From: Fen-1273 sp963837815
GTDB taxonomy: Bacteria; Bacteroidota; Ignavibacteria; UBA10030; UBA6906
Reading direction: 5' to 3'
Assembly: GCA_963837815.1 (NCBI GenBank)
Contig: CAWIOS010000009.1
Span: 434,001-498,000 of the forward strand
DNA: 64,000 bases
Part shown: in pieces, positions 17,382 to 25,927 of the stretch
How positions within the stretch are numbered: position 1 is the stretch's first letter
Layout of the letters: every line of letters begins with the position of its first letter
Translations under genes and position numbers: made by a program
Notes under the pieces: model-generated
Database searches by the model: none
Told to the model about the DNA's origin: nothing
Seen by the model: the letters and a program-made list of their open reading frames with translations, nothing else

Positions 17382-18809
17382 TTGGAAATCAACGAGAATC
17401 AGATCCAGGACCTGATCGGGCAGGTTGTCCGCCGGGTCATGGAAAAGTCGGGAGGGGCGGCCGTTGCGGCCCCCGCCGCCGGGAAGGGGGATTGGGGGGT
17501 GTTCGACGACATGAATGACGCCGTCGCTGCTGCCCACGAGGCGTTCCTCGCCTACAGGGGGCGGAGCAGCCAGTGCAGGAAGAAGATCACGGACGCAGTC
17601 CGGCAGATGACGCAGGATCACAAGCAAGAGCTCGCCCGGGAGACGGTGGCGGAGACCGGGATGGGCCGCGTGGATCACAAAATCGCGAAGCTCGACAACG
17701 CGGCGCGCAACAGCCCGGGCGTGGAGTTCCTGCAGCCCAAGGCGTGGTCCGGGAAGAACGGGCTCGCGATTGACGAATACGCTCCGTTCGGCGTCATCGG
17801 GAACATTACCCCGAGCACGCATCCCGCCCCGACGATGATCAACAACATCATCATCCAGCTCGCGGGGGGAAACGCGATCGCGTTCAACCCGCACCCATCA
17901 GCCAGAAAGGTCAACGCAAAAGTAATCCGCCTTGCCAACAGGTACATGGTCGAGGCGGGAGCGCCGGCGAATCTCGTGACATGTGTCGCGGAGCCCACGC
18001 TGGAAACCGCAAAGATCCTGTTCGGCCATCCGCTCGTGGAGCTTCTCTCCGTCACCGGGGGACCCGCAATGGTGGATCTGGCGATGACGTTTCCGAAGAA
18101 GGTGATCGCCGCGGGGCCGGGGAATCCCCCGGTCCTCGTGGACGAGACCGCCGATCTCACGCTCGCGGCGGCGGAAATCACGATGAGCGCGGCGTACGAC
18201 AACAACGTCCTCTGCATCGCGGAAAAGGAGATCTTTGTCGTCGACTCCGTGTTCGAGCAGTTCATGCGGGAAATGGAGAAGGCGGGAAATGTCCGGCTGA
18301 CGACGGAGCAGATGGACGCGCTGGGCGGGAAGGCTTTGCAGCTCTCCGGGAAGCACTGGCTCATCGGCAGGGACTACGCCGGAAAAAGCGCGCAGGTCCT
18401 CGGCCGGGCGATCGGGATGAACATCGACGGGAACGTTCCTCTTCTCTTCGGCGAGACAGGCCGGAGCCACCCCTGGGTCGTCGCGGAACAGATGACATGC
18501 TGCATCCCGGTGGTCCGGGTCAGGGACTTTGACGACGGCCTCGCGGCGTCCCTGAAGGCCGAGCACGGGTTCAGGCACACGGCGGGCATTTTCACGAAGA
18601 ACATCGACAGGGCGACGCAGTTCACGAGGTCGCTCGACTGCGACGTCAACGTCATCAACGGCGGAACGCTCCGCGGCGACGGCGGGGACCTGGGGGAAGG
18701 GTACTTCTCCCATACGATTGCCACGCCGACGGGGGAGGGGATCTGCACCCCGCGTGATTTTGTGCGGAAACGGCGGATCATGACGCACGCGGCACTCAGG
18801 TTTGTCTAA
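17382..18809 (+). CDS. CoA-acylating aldehyde dehydrogenase of the microcompartment (PduP-like)
   Basis: 475 residues from a TTG at 17382. Oxidises an aldehyde with NAD+ and CoA; in a rhamnose/fucose shell the substrate is L-lactaldehyde, giving lactyl-CoA. The catalytic Cys278 is in NNVLCIAEKE, with PFGVIGNITPSTHP and SVTGGPAMV as cofactor-binding segments. Residues 1-23 (EINENQIQDLIGQVVRRVME) are a classic PduP/EutE encapsulation helix, followed by an Ala/Gly linker. The class is acylating rather than hydrolytic, as shown by the lack of the conserved Glu general base region of ordinary ALDHs. The TTG start is supported by the exact fit of the targeting helix. Flanked by BMC-H genes. Confidence 0.93.
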   Translation: MEINENQIQDLIGQVVRRVMEKSGGAAVAAPAAGKGDWGVFDDMNDAVAAAHEAFLAYRGRSSQCRKKITDAVRQMTQDHKQELARETVAETGMGRVDHKIAKLDNAARNSPGVEFLQPKAWSGKNGLAIDEYAPFGVIGNITPSTHPAPTMINNIIIQLAGGNAIAFNPHPSARKVNAKVIRLANRYMVEAGAPANLVTCVAEPTLETAKILFGHPLVELLSVTGGPAMVDLAMTFPKKVIAAGPGNPPVLVDETADLTLAAAEITMSAAYDNNVLCIAEKEIFVVDSVFEQFMREMEKAGNVRLTTEQMDALGGKALQLSGKHWLIGRDYAGKSAQVLGRAIGMNIDGNVPLLFGETGRSHPWVVAEQMTCCIPVVRVRDFDDGLAASLKAEHGFRHTAGIFTKNIDRATQFTRSLDCDVNVINGGTLRGDGGDLGEGYFSHTIATPTGEGICTPRDFVRKRRIMTHAALRFV

Positions 18810-18841
18810 CAATAAACGCGTCTCACGAAGGAGAAACGAAC

Positions 18842-19123
18842 ATGGCAGTCAGGAACGCAATCGGGATTCTGGAAACGAAGGGATTCGCGCCGCTGGTCCT
18901 CGGCGCGGACGCGGCGGTCAAATCCGCGAACGTCGAGCTTGTCGAATGGCGCCAGGTGGGGAGCGGCTACGTGTCGTTCGTTGTCGAAGGGGATGTGGCG
19001 GCGGTGCGCTCGGCGATCGAAGCGGCGAACGAGGCCGCGTCGCGGGTGGGCGAAGTCATGTCGCAGCTCGTGATACCGCGCCCCGACGAATCGATCGAGG
19101 GGACGTTCAACCGGGGAGCGTAA
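18842..19123 (+). CDS. BMC-H shell hexamer protein, copy 3
   Basis: 93 residues, single BMC domain: AVRNAIGILETKGFAPLVLG, VKSANVELVEW, pore loop VGSGYV, SQLVIPRPDESI. AAGGAG lies ten bases before the ATG. Closer in sequence to copy 2 than to copy 1. The pore loop (GSG) is that of small-metabolite-conducting tiles such as PduA, which makes it a candidate lactaldehyde or propanediol pore. Confidence 0.95.
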   Translation: MAVRNAIGILETKGFAPLVLGADAAVKSANVELVEWRQVGSGYVSFVVEGDVAAVRSAIEAANEAASRVGEVMSQLVIPRPDESIEGTFNRGA

Positions 19124-19127
19124 GGCA

Positions 19128-19415
19128 ATGATATTCGCGAGGGTGATCGGGACTGTCGTCGCGTCGCAGAAGGACCCGAACCTGAACGGCAAGAAACTCC
19201 TCCTCTGCCGGGAAACGGATCACGGGGGGAAGCCGTTGAAGTCGTACCACGTCGCCGTCGACGCCGTCCAGGCGGGGGAGGGGAACTTCGTCCTCCTGTC
19301 GTACGGATCCGCGGCGCGCATGACCGACCAGACAAGGAGCGCGCCGATCGACGCGGTCGTCATCGCGATCATCGACGAAGTGCAGATGACCCATCCGGCC
19401 GGGGGGCTCGCGTGA
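19128..19415 (+). CDS. BMC-P shell vertex protein, copy 2
   Basis: 95 residues, EutN/CcmL domain: MIFARVIGTVVASQKDPNLN, GKKLLLCRETD, VLLSYGSAARMT, VIAIIDEVQM. First of three BMC-P genes in tandem with overlapping ends. The SAAR motif and the DPNLNGKKL loop are typical of pentameric vertex proteins. Confidence 0.94.
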   Translation: MIFARVIGTVVASQKDPNLNGKKLLLCRETDHGGKPLKSYHVAVDAVQAGEGNFVLLSYGSAARMTDQTRSAPIDAVVIAIIDEVQMTHPAGGLA

Positions 19416-19675
19416 AGCTCGGCATCGTCATAGGCGTCGTGTGGGCGTCCCGGAAAGTCCCCGAGCTTGAAGGATGCAGGCTGTACGTCGTCCAGCCCGT
19501 TTCCTCCGCCGGGACCGCCACGGACACGCCGATCGTCGCAGCGGATCCGCAGGGAATCGCCGCATCCGGGGACCGGGTTGTGTACGTGACGAGCACGGAC
19601 GCGACGCAGGCATTCCCGGAGGGCTATGCCCCGGTCAACGCAACAATCGTGGAACTTGTCGAGGAGCTTTCCTGA
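19412..19675 (+). CDS. BMC-P shell vertex protein, copy 3
   Basis: 87 residues from a GTG that overlaps the previous stop (GTGA). EutN/CcmL domain: KLGIVIGVVWASRKVPELEG, LYVVQPVSSAG, VVYVTSTDATQAF. Its opening is close to that of copy 1 (KLGIVIG), whereas copies 2 and 4 share the FARVI/FLARVI opening, so the four genes form two sub-types. Confidence 0.92.
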   Translation: MKLGIVIGVVWASRKVPELEGCRLYVVQPVSSAGTATDTPIVAADPQGIAASGDRVVYVTSTDATQAFPEGYAPVNATIVELVEELS

Positions 19676-19965
19676 TGTTCCTCGCGCGCGTCATCCATGC
19701 CGTGATTGCCGAACAGAAGCACGCCGCCTACCGGGGGAAGGTCGTCTACGTCGTCCAGCCCATCCGGCCCGACGGCAGGGCCGACGGAGGAGAATGGGTG
19801 GCCGTCGATTATGTCGGTGCGGGGATCGGCGATGTCGTCGTGTGCGGGGGCGCTCCCGGCGTTGCCAGGAGCGTGTTTGACATCGAGCTGGCCCCGATGC
19901 GCACGCTCATCATGGCGATCGTCGACTCCATGGAATTTCATGATTTGCCGGCGGGCGGCAGATGA
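19675..19965 (+). CDS. BMC-P shell vertex protein, copy 4
   Basis: 96 residues from the ATG at 19675, which overlaps the previous TGA by one base. EutN/CcmL domain: MFLARVIHAVIAEQKHAAYR, GKVVYVVQPIRP, VVVCGGAPGVARSV, LIMAIVDSMEF. The end overlaps pduS (ATGA). Fourth vertex paralogue of the locus. Confidence 0.92.
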   Translation: MFLARVIHAVIAEQKHAAYRGKVVYVVQPIRPDGRADGGEWVAVDYVGAGIGDVVVCGGAPGVARSVFDIELAPMRTLIMAIVDSMEFHDLPAGGR

Positions 19966-21260
19966 CGCTCACTGAGATCGAGGCCAACGGGGTCATCGGG
20001 GCGGGCGGTGCGGGGTTTCCCGCGCACGTCAAGCTCGCGAGCGCCCCCGATACGCTCATCGTCAACGCCGCGGAATGCGAGCCCCTCCTGCACAAGGACA
20101 TGGAGGTGATCCTCCATCACTGCGACGAGGTGCTCGGAGGGCTCGCCGCCGCGATGCGGATCACGGGGGCCCGTGAGGCGATCATCGGTATCAAGGAGAA
20201 GCACGCCCGCGAGATCGATCTCCTTCGCTCACGGGTCCCCGCCGGGACCCGCGTCATGCCGATCGAGGACGTCTACCCGGCCGGCGATGAAATCACGCTC
20301 ATCTACATGACGACGAACCGGGTCGTCGCGCCCGGGGCGCTCCCGATCTCCGCGGGGTGCGTTGTGCAGAACGTTGAGACCCTGTTCAACATCGGCACCG
20401 GCATGCCGGTCGTCGAGAAGTTTCTCTCCGTGGCGGGAGCCGTCGAGCGCCCGGCGACAGTCCGCGTGCCGGTGGGGATCTCGTATGCGGAAGTCCTTTC
20501 GCACTTCCGGATCACCGCGCCGCAGTACGTCGTCCGGTCGGGGGGACTGATGATGGGCGCCGTCGAGGACGATTTGAGCCGGCCGGTTTCGAAGCGGACC
20601 GGCGCGCTTATCGTACTGCCGGAGGATCACTACTGCGTGACGATGTACAGGCGGTTCACGACCGAACACGATACGGACAGGATCGCGAAAGCCGGTTGCG
20701 ATCAGTGCTCGATCTGCACGGAGCTCTGTCCGCGGTATCTCCTCGGACAGCCCGTGCGCCCCGAGACGGCGATGCGCAACCGCATGTTCACGCGCGAGGA
20801 CCAGCCGATGATGTTCCCGGGAAACCTCTCTTGCTGTGAGTGCAATCTCTGCACGATGTATGCCTGCCCCGAGGGGCTTGATCCCCGGGGGGCGACGGTC
20901 ATCGAAAAACGGCTCGCGCGCGAAGCAGACTTCCGGCCGGCCGGCACGGCCGGGCCCGTCCACCCGATGTACGACTACAGGAAAGTCCCGGCGCAGAAGC
21001 TGAAACAGCGTCTTGATGTGCTGAGGTTTGCCGACGAAGGACCCCTCACGGAGATTGCTCCTGATCCGCAGTCGGTCCGGATTCCGCTCGACCAGCACGC
21101 CGGCGCCCCCGCACAGCCTGTCGTGCGCGCCGGGGAGCGCGTGAAGAAATACGACCTTATCGCAAAGGCCGCGGGGAAGATCTCGAGCAACGTTCACGCG
21201 TCGATCCCCGGGACGGTGACGCGGATTGCGGCGGACGCCATTCACATTGCGAGGGGATAA
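19962..21260 (+). CDS. pduS: PduS-type flavo-iron-sulfur oxidoreductase
   Basis: 432 residues, RnfC-like. A glycine-rich nucleotide/flavin site lies at the start (GVIGAGGAGFPAHVK, about 10-24), followed by an SLBB-like domain. There are two ferredoxin-type clusters: Cys246/249/252/256 (CDQCSICTELCP) and Cys291-302 (CCECNLCTMYAC). A barrel-sandwich C-terminus ends KISSNVHASIPG. In the propanediol compartment PduS oxidises NADH through FMN and passes electrons through its clusters, including to cobalamin. Here no cobalamin enzyme is encoded, so the likely task is NADH re-oxidation. Its stop overlaps the start of the BMC-T gene (TAATG), so the two are translated together. This fits the known PduS-PduT partnership. 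Confidence 0.88.
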   Translation: MTLTEIEANGVIGAGGAGFPAHVKLASAPDTLIVNAAECEPLLHKDMEVILHHCDEVLGGLAAAMRITGAREAIIGIKEKHAREIDLLRSRVPAGTRVMPIEDVYPAGDEITLIYMTTNRVVAPGALPISAGCVVQNVETLFNIGTGMPVVEKFLSVAGAVERPATVRVPVGISYAEVLSHFRITAPQYVVRSGGLMMGAVEDDLSRPVSKRTGALIVLPEDHYCVTMYRRFTTEHDTDRIAKAGCDQCSICTELCPRYLLGQPVRPETAMRNRMFTREDQPMMFPGNLSCCECNLCTMYACPEGLDPRGATVIEKRLAREADFRPAGTAGPVHPMYDYRKVPAQKLKQRLDVLRFADEGPLTEIAPDPQSVRIPLDQHAGAPAQPVVRAGERVKKYDLIAKAAGKISSNVHASIPGTVTRIAADAIHIARG

Positions 21261-21829
21261 TGTCATCGGGAAACGCGGTCGGCATCATCGAGCTCGGGAG
21301 CATTTACAAGGGGTATGAAGTCGAGGACGCGATCCTGAAGGCGGCGAACGTCGAGAAGGTCGTCGCGCGGACGATCTGCTCGGGGAAATTCTTCATTGTC
21401 GTGCGGGGGAGCGTCGCGGACGTCGAAACCGCGGTCGCCGTCGCCGGCGAAGTGGGTGGATTCGCGGTCGTCAACCTCGCGACGATCCCGAACGTCGATC
21501 CCCGGGTCTTCCCCGCGATCGCAGGCTGCACGGTGCTCGAGCCGGGGTCGGGGAAGAAGGTCGGCGCCCTTCTCATCCTGGAGACCTTTTCCGTGGTCTC
21601 GGCGATAAAGGCCGCGGACCTGGCGGTCAAGGAGGCGGAGCTTGACATCATCCGCGTGCACGTCGCCATGGCCGTCGGGGGGAAAGGCTTCGTCGTCATG
21701 ACCGGCGACATCGGGGCCCTGGAATCCGCCGTCAAACCGGCAATCGAATACTGCAGGCAGGAGGGGATGCTCGCCGGCTACGCCATAATTCGGAATCCTC
21801 ACGAAGATGTCTTACGGGAACTACTGTAA
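21260..21829 (+). CDS. pduT: BMC-T shell trimer with PduT-like Fe-S cysteine
   Basis: 189 residues made of two fused BMC domains (about 5-90 and 98-189), forming pseudo-hexameric trimers. In domain 1, Cys40 lies in RTICSGKFF, the same position and context as the cysteine that holds a [4Fe-4S] cluster at the three-fold axis in PduT (context there TxCPGK). Domain 2 lacks an equivalent cysteine. With PduS encoded directly upstream and overlapping, the protein probably conducts electrons through the shell. If the cysteine is not a ligand, it would be an ordinary EtuB/PduB-type gated trimer, but the motif and neighbour argue for PduT. Confidence 0.87.
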   Translation: MSSGNAVGIIELGSIYKGYEVEDAILKAANVEKVVARTICSGKFFIVVRGSVADVETAVAVAGEVGGFAVVNLATIPNVDPRVFPAIAGCTVLEPGSGKKVGALLILETFSVVSAIKAADLAVKEAELDIIRVHVAMAVGGKGFVVMTGDIGALESAVKPAIEYCRQEGMLAGYAIIRNPHEDVLRELL

Positions 21830-21844
21830 AGGGGAGCCATCGCA

Positions 21845-22636
21845 ATGATGAACGAATGGGAGATACGGAAACAGATCGTCGAGATCGGCAAACGGATCTG
21901 GACCCGCGGCTACGTCGCGTCTAATGACGGGAACATCTCCGTGAGGCTGAACGACGACGAGATCCTGACGACGCCGCACGGCGTCAGCAAGGGATTCATG
22001 ACGACGGACATGATCATCAAGTGCGACCGCTCGGCGAAGGTCGTCTCCGGGAATAAAGACTATCACCCGTCGAGCGAGCTGAAGATGCACCTGGACGTCT
22101 ACAAGGAGCGGCCCGACATCCGCTCTGTCGTTCACGCGCACCCCCAGTATGCAACAAGCTTCGCCGTCGCCGGCATCCCGCTCAACAAGTGCGTGCTCCC
22201 GGAGGCGATCATCGTGATCGGCGCTGTCCCGATCGCGCCGTACGGGCTCCCGTCCACAATGGAGATCCCCGACCGCGCCCGGCCGTTCATCCGGACGTCG
22301 GACGCGATCCTCCTGGAGAACCACGGTGCGCTCACGCTGGGGACGAGCCTTCTGGACGCCTACCACAAGATGGAAACGCTCGAGCATACCGCGAGCATCG
22401 TCTGGAAAGCGATCCAGCTGGGGAACCTGAACGTGCTCCCGGCGGAGGAGAGGGACAGGCTGATGACGCTCCGCGAGAAGTTCAATCTCCCCGGGCGGGT
22501 GACCGCCTGCGATGCCACGCCGATGCCGTCGAGTACGAGCGATGCGTCCGGGTCGGGAGAGCTACCGCCCGGCATCGATGAAGCGACAATCCGGTCGATC
22601 GCCGAGCAGGTGATCGGGAAGCTCGGGGCGCGCTGA
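21845..22636 (+). CDS. Class II (zinc) deoxy-ketose-1-phosphate aldolase with C-terminal encapsulation peptide
   Basis: 263 residues. Splits L-rhamnulose-1-phosphate (and probably L-fuculose-1-phosphate) into DHAP and L-lactaldehyde; this is the signature enzyme of rhamnose/fucose microcompartments. FucA/AraD-fold landmarks: SNDGNIS, TTPHGVSKG, catalytic Glu78 in HPSSELKMH, zinc ligands His97 and His99 (HAHPQ) and His160 (LLENHG). After the about 215-residue core comes a Ser/Gly/Pro linker and a terminal amphipathic helix (DEATIRSIAEQVIGKLG), so the enzyme carries its targeting helix at the C-terminus. AraD epimerase activity is ruled out by context rather than by motif. Starts 15 bases after the BMC-T gene. 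Confidence 0.92.
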   Translation: MMNEWEIRKQIVEIGKRIWTRGYVASNDGNISVRLNDDEILTTPHGVSKGFMTTDMIIKCDRSAKVVSGNKDYHPSSELKMHLDVYKERPDIRSVVHAHPQYATSFAVAGIPLNKCVLPEAIIVIGAVPIAPYGLPSTMEIPDRARPFIRTSDAILLENHGALTLGTSLLDAYHKMETLEHTASIVWKAIQLGNLNVLPAEERDRLMTLREKFNLPGRVTACDATPMPSSTSDASGSGELPPGIDEATIRSIAEQVIGKLGAR

Positions 22637-22637
22637 C

Positions 22638-23845
22638 ATGAACATCCTCATCGCCAATCCCGGAAGCACATCGTACAAATGCAAGCTGTACGAGGTTCCC
22701 GGCATGCGTGTCCTGTTCCAGGGGGCCGTGGAGCGGATCGGTGATGCGCAGGGGGGGTACACGTTCAGTTTTTCGTCAGGTGAACAGCACGCGGCGACGC
22801 TCCCCGTCCCCGATTACACGGCCGCCGTGAACATGACGCTGGAGACGATTGCCGGACGGTACCCGCTGGGGGAAGTCGCCGCCGTCGGATTCAAGACCGT
22901 GCACGCAAAGGGGGTCACCGGGTGCGTGGAACTCACGCCGGATGTCCTTTCCGCGATGGAAGAATACCGGCAGCTCGCGCCTGTGCACACGGACGTGTAC
23001 GTCACCGCGATCGGCGTGTTCAGGAATCTCCTCCCTTCAACGCCGCTCATCGGCCTCTTTGAGACCTGGTTTCACCGGGACATGCCGCCGGAAGCGTACC
23101 TGTACGGTATCCCCTACGGGTTGTACGAAAAGCACGGGATACGGAAATACGGCTTTCACGGCGCATCACACAGGTTCATCGCGCTCAGGGCGAAGGAGCT
23201 GTACGGCGCATCAAAGGTCATCTCGTGCCACCTGGGGGGAGCTCGTCGGTCTGCGCGATAAAGGACGGCAGGTCCATTGATACGTCCATGGGGATGAGCC
23301 CGCAGAGCGGCCTCCTGAACGCAAAACGGGTCGGGGATCTCGATCCGTATGCCCTCCTGTACCTCATGGAGAAGGAACGTCTCTCCGTCGCGGATGCCGG
23401 AAATCTCCTCATGTCGAAAGGGGGTGTGTTCGGCATCGACGGAAGGAGCGGTGACCTCAGGGACGTCGAATCGGCGATGGCAAACGGTGACCGCCGGGCG
23501 GCCCTCGCGTTCGGTGCGTTTGCATACGGCGTGAAACGGTACATCGGCGAGTACCTGGCGATACTGAACGGAGCGGACGTCATCGTCTTCACGGCCGGCG
23601 CCGGTCAGAACGGCATACTCCTCCGGAAGACAATCGCCGGCGGGATGGAAAACCTGGGCGTCGTTCTCGACCACGCGAAAAACGCCGCGAACCCCCGCGA
23701 GGGACTGATTTCTGCGGATGCGTCGGCGGTGAAGATCGCCGTGATTCCCACGAACGAGGAATTCGTCGTTGCGGGTGAGGTGAGAGACTTCCTCGACCGG
23801 AGAACGTCCGGGATACATGCATTGCCGGAAACGGCGGCGCGGTGA
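22638..23845 (+). pseudogene. ackA: Acetate/propionate kinase family, one frame break at a poly-G run
   Basis: Makes ATP from the acyl-phosphate produced by PduL, giving lactate here. The first frame (22638-23261) has the ASKHA start NILIANPGSTSYKCKLYE, the GLFETWFH and KYGFHGASH motifs and reaches SCHLGG. It then breaks at a run of six G (23234-23239). The second frame resumes with SSVCAIKDGRSIDTSMGMSP and continues through VFTAGAGQNG to the stop at 23845. One extra G gives a continuous protein of about 402 residues, the normal family length, with the CHLG-GSSVCAI phosphate motif intact. The 3' end overlaps rhaB (TGATG). As with rhaA, a sequence error is more likely than real loss. Confidence 0.88.
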
Positions 23846-25329
23846 TGACGGAGAAACGGTTCATCGGATTCGACCTCGGTGCGGAAAGCGGACGATGCAT
23901 CGTCGCGACGCTCCGGGACGGACGGCTCACGCTGGACGAGGTTCACAGGTTTACAACGCATAACATCCGGTACGGCGGGGGGTTTCACTGGGACATACTC
24001 GCAATCGTCGGGGAGATCGTCGAGGGACTCACGAAGGCGGGGAAGGCGTTCGGGCCGCGGTTCGACGGAATCGGCGTTGACACGTGGGGTGTCGATTACG
24101 TCCTGATCGACACGGAAGGGCGGGTCCTCGGCTACCCGTACCACTACAGGGACTCACGGACGGACGGTATGATGGCGAAAGCGTTCGGCATCGTCCCGAA
24201 AAAGGAACTGTACGGCACCGCGGGAATCCAGTTCCAGCCGTTCAACACGGTCTTCCAGCTTCTTGCGGAGTCCGGGCGTAGTCTGAACCTGTTGAATGTC
24301 GGCGGAACGGTTCTGCTGATGCCGGACTATCTGAATTACGTTCTCTCGGGGGTCAAAAAGGCGGAATTCACGATCGCCTCCACGACGAGCCTCGTGAATC
24401 CGCGAACGAGGGACTGGTCATGGGACCTCATCGACAGGTTTGGATTTCCGCGGAATATATTTCCGCCGGTTGTCGAGCCCGGGACACGCCTGGGCACGAT
24501 ACTCCCCCCGCTCGCGGCGGCTGCGGGGATCGATCCCGCCACGCCCGTGTACGCGAGCGCGGGGCACGACACGGCTTCCGCAGTCGTCTCCGTCCCCGCT
24601 GCCGGCGGCAGCTGGGCGTTCCTGAGCTCGGGGACCTGGTCGCTCATGGGCGTGGAGCTGGCGTCGCCGCTCCTCACGGATGACGCGATGAGGTGCAATT
24701 TTACGAACGAGGGAGGGATCAGCGGCACGACTCGGTTTTTGAAAAACATCATCGGCCTCTGGCCGGTACAGGAATGCCGGCGGCACTGGATGGAGAACGG
24801 GAAGGAGTTCTCGTATGCGCTCCTTGCGGACCTCGCGCGGCAGGAGGGGTCCGTGAAAGCCTGGGTCGACCTGAATGATCCGAGGTTCCTCAAGCCGGGC
24901 GACATGCCGCTCAAGATCGCCTCGTGTCTCCGCGAAACCGGTCAATCGGTCCGGGAGGGGGAGGGGTTCATCATACGCGTCGTCCTGGAGAGCCTGGCCT
25001 ACACGTACCGGACGACGATCCGCGAGATCGAACAGGTGACGGGAACTGCGATCGGGACACTCCATGCCGTCGGCGGGGGAATTCAGAACGACCTTCTCGT
25101 TCAATTGACCGCTGATGCGCTCGGCATCCCCGTTCTCGCAGGCCCGGTTGAAGGGACGATCGTCGGGAATATCGGCGTCCTGGCGATTGCCTCCGGGGCA
25201 GTCGCCGATCTCCGGACGTGGCGCGGGGTCGTCGGGAGATCGTTCGGCATGAAGCGGTATACTCCCGGGGATACCGCCTACTTTGCAGCGCATGCCGCCG
25301 GGTACGAGCGGTGCCTGAGCCCCGCGTAA
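23845..25329 (+). CDS. rhaB: L-rhamnulokinase
   Basis: 494 residues, FGGY sugar kinase. Phosphorylates L-rhamnulose to the 1-phosphate that the aldolase cleaves. N-terminal ATP site FIGFDLGAESGRCI; GVDTWGVDYVLID; HYRDSRTDGMM with the substrate loop; SAGHDTASAV and SSGTWSLMGVE in the second half; VGGGIQNDLLVQLTADAL near the end. These match RhaB rather than FucK or XylB. The ATG at 23845 overlaps the ackA stop; a GTG one codon earlier is possible. With rhaT and rhaA at the front of the locus, this makes rhamnose the clear substrate of the pathway. Confidence 0.94.
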   Translation: MTEKRFIGFDLGAESGRCIVATLRDGRLTLDEVHRFTTHNIRYGGGFHWDILAIVGEIVEGLTKAGKAFGPRFDGIGVDTWGVDYVLIDTEGRVLGYPYHYRDSRTDGMMAKAFGIVPKKELYGTAGIQFQPFNTVFQLLAESGRSLNLLNVGGTVLLMPDYLNYVLSGVKKAEFTIASTTSLVNPRTRDWSWDLIDRFGFPRNIFPPVVEPGTRLGTILPPLAAAAGIDPATPVYASAGHDTASAVVSVPAAGGSWAFLSSGTWSLMGVELASPLLTDDAMRCNFTNEGGISGTTRFLKNIIGLWPVQECRRHWMENGKEFSYALLADLARQEGSVKAWVDLNDPRFLKPGDMPLKIASCLRETGQSVREGEGFIIRVVLESLAYTYRTTIREIEQVTGTAIGTLHAVGGGIQNDLLVQLTADALGIPVLAGPVEGTIVGNIGVLAIASGAVADLRTWRGVVGRSFGMKRYTPGDTAYFAAHAAGYERCLSPA

Positions 25330-25377
25330 CGCGGCCGCCGCGGCGAACAGGAAACGCATTCCACGCTGAAAGGAATC

Positions 25378-25923
25378 ATGTCACCTGCCGTTATCGAAGA
25401 CATTGTCGGTGAGTTCTGCATAAACGCGGAGCGTTCCGCAGCGACTGTTGAGCGGGTGCGGGCGGACGGGGAATCTGTGCACAGCGCCCTCCTCAGGGCG
25501 ACCGCCGGGGCCGGGAACGTCCTCCTCGCCCCCCCGATCAGCCTCCCTCCCGGTCTCCTTGACGGATTTCGGGAAGAATCGAACGTCATTGCGGCTCCCT
25601 CCGGAGAGGAGTTGAAGACCGTACGCACCGGAGTTACCGAAGCGTTCTGCGGCGTCGCGAGCACAGGGTCGGTCTGCGTCTCACTGGCGGAGGGGATGGC
25701 GGGGCCGATAAGCATGCTCACGCGCATGCACATCGTCCTTCTCGACGCCCGGACGATCGTCCCCCGCCCGCGGGATCTCTTCTCCCCGCAAGGGGGTCAC
25801 GCCGTGGCCTCCCGCTCCGGCTCATTCACGTTCATCACCGGGCCGAGCGCAACGGCCGACATGGGGCCGCTCGTGCGCGGCGTACATGGTCCCGGGCGGC
25901 TTCATATCATGATACTGGTATGA
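25378..25923 (+). CDS. lutC: LutC-like lactate utilisation protein (LUD domain)
   Basis: 181 residues, LUD domain: GVTEAFCGVASTGSVCV, LLDARTIVPRPRDLF and the C-terminal FITGPSATADM. Part of the LutABC L-lactate oxidation system, which converts L-lactate to pyruvate in the cytoplasm. It follows rhaB by about 50 bases with AAAGGA before the ATG and precedes lutAB by four bases. In this locus it would oxidise the lactate released by the compartment, so carbon from the deoxy-sugar's lower half reaches pyruvate. Confidence 0.88.
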   Translation: MSPAVIEDIVGEFCINAERSAATVERVRADGESVHSALLRATAGAGNVLLAPPISLPPGLLDGFREESNVIAAPSGEELKTVRTGVTEAFCGVASTGSVCVSLAEGMAGPISMLTRMHIVLLDARTIVPRPRDLFSPQGGHAVASRSGSFTFITGPSATADMGPLVRGVHGPGRLHIMILV

Positions 25924-25927
25924 CCGC

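Noticed and set aside
21845..22636. Ribulose-5-phosphate 4-epimerase (AraD) as the identity of the class II aldolase
   Set aside because: The fold is shared, but the encapsulation helix and rhamnose genes around it argue for a deoxy-ketose-phosphate aldolase.
13379..23239. Programmed frameshifting in rhaA and ackA
   Set aside because: No slippery heptamer of the known type, stem-loop or Shine-Dalgarno stimulator is evident, and neither family is known to use it.
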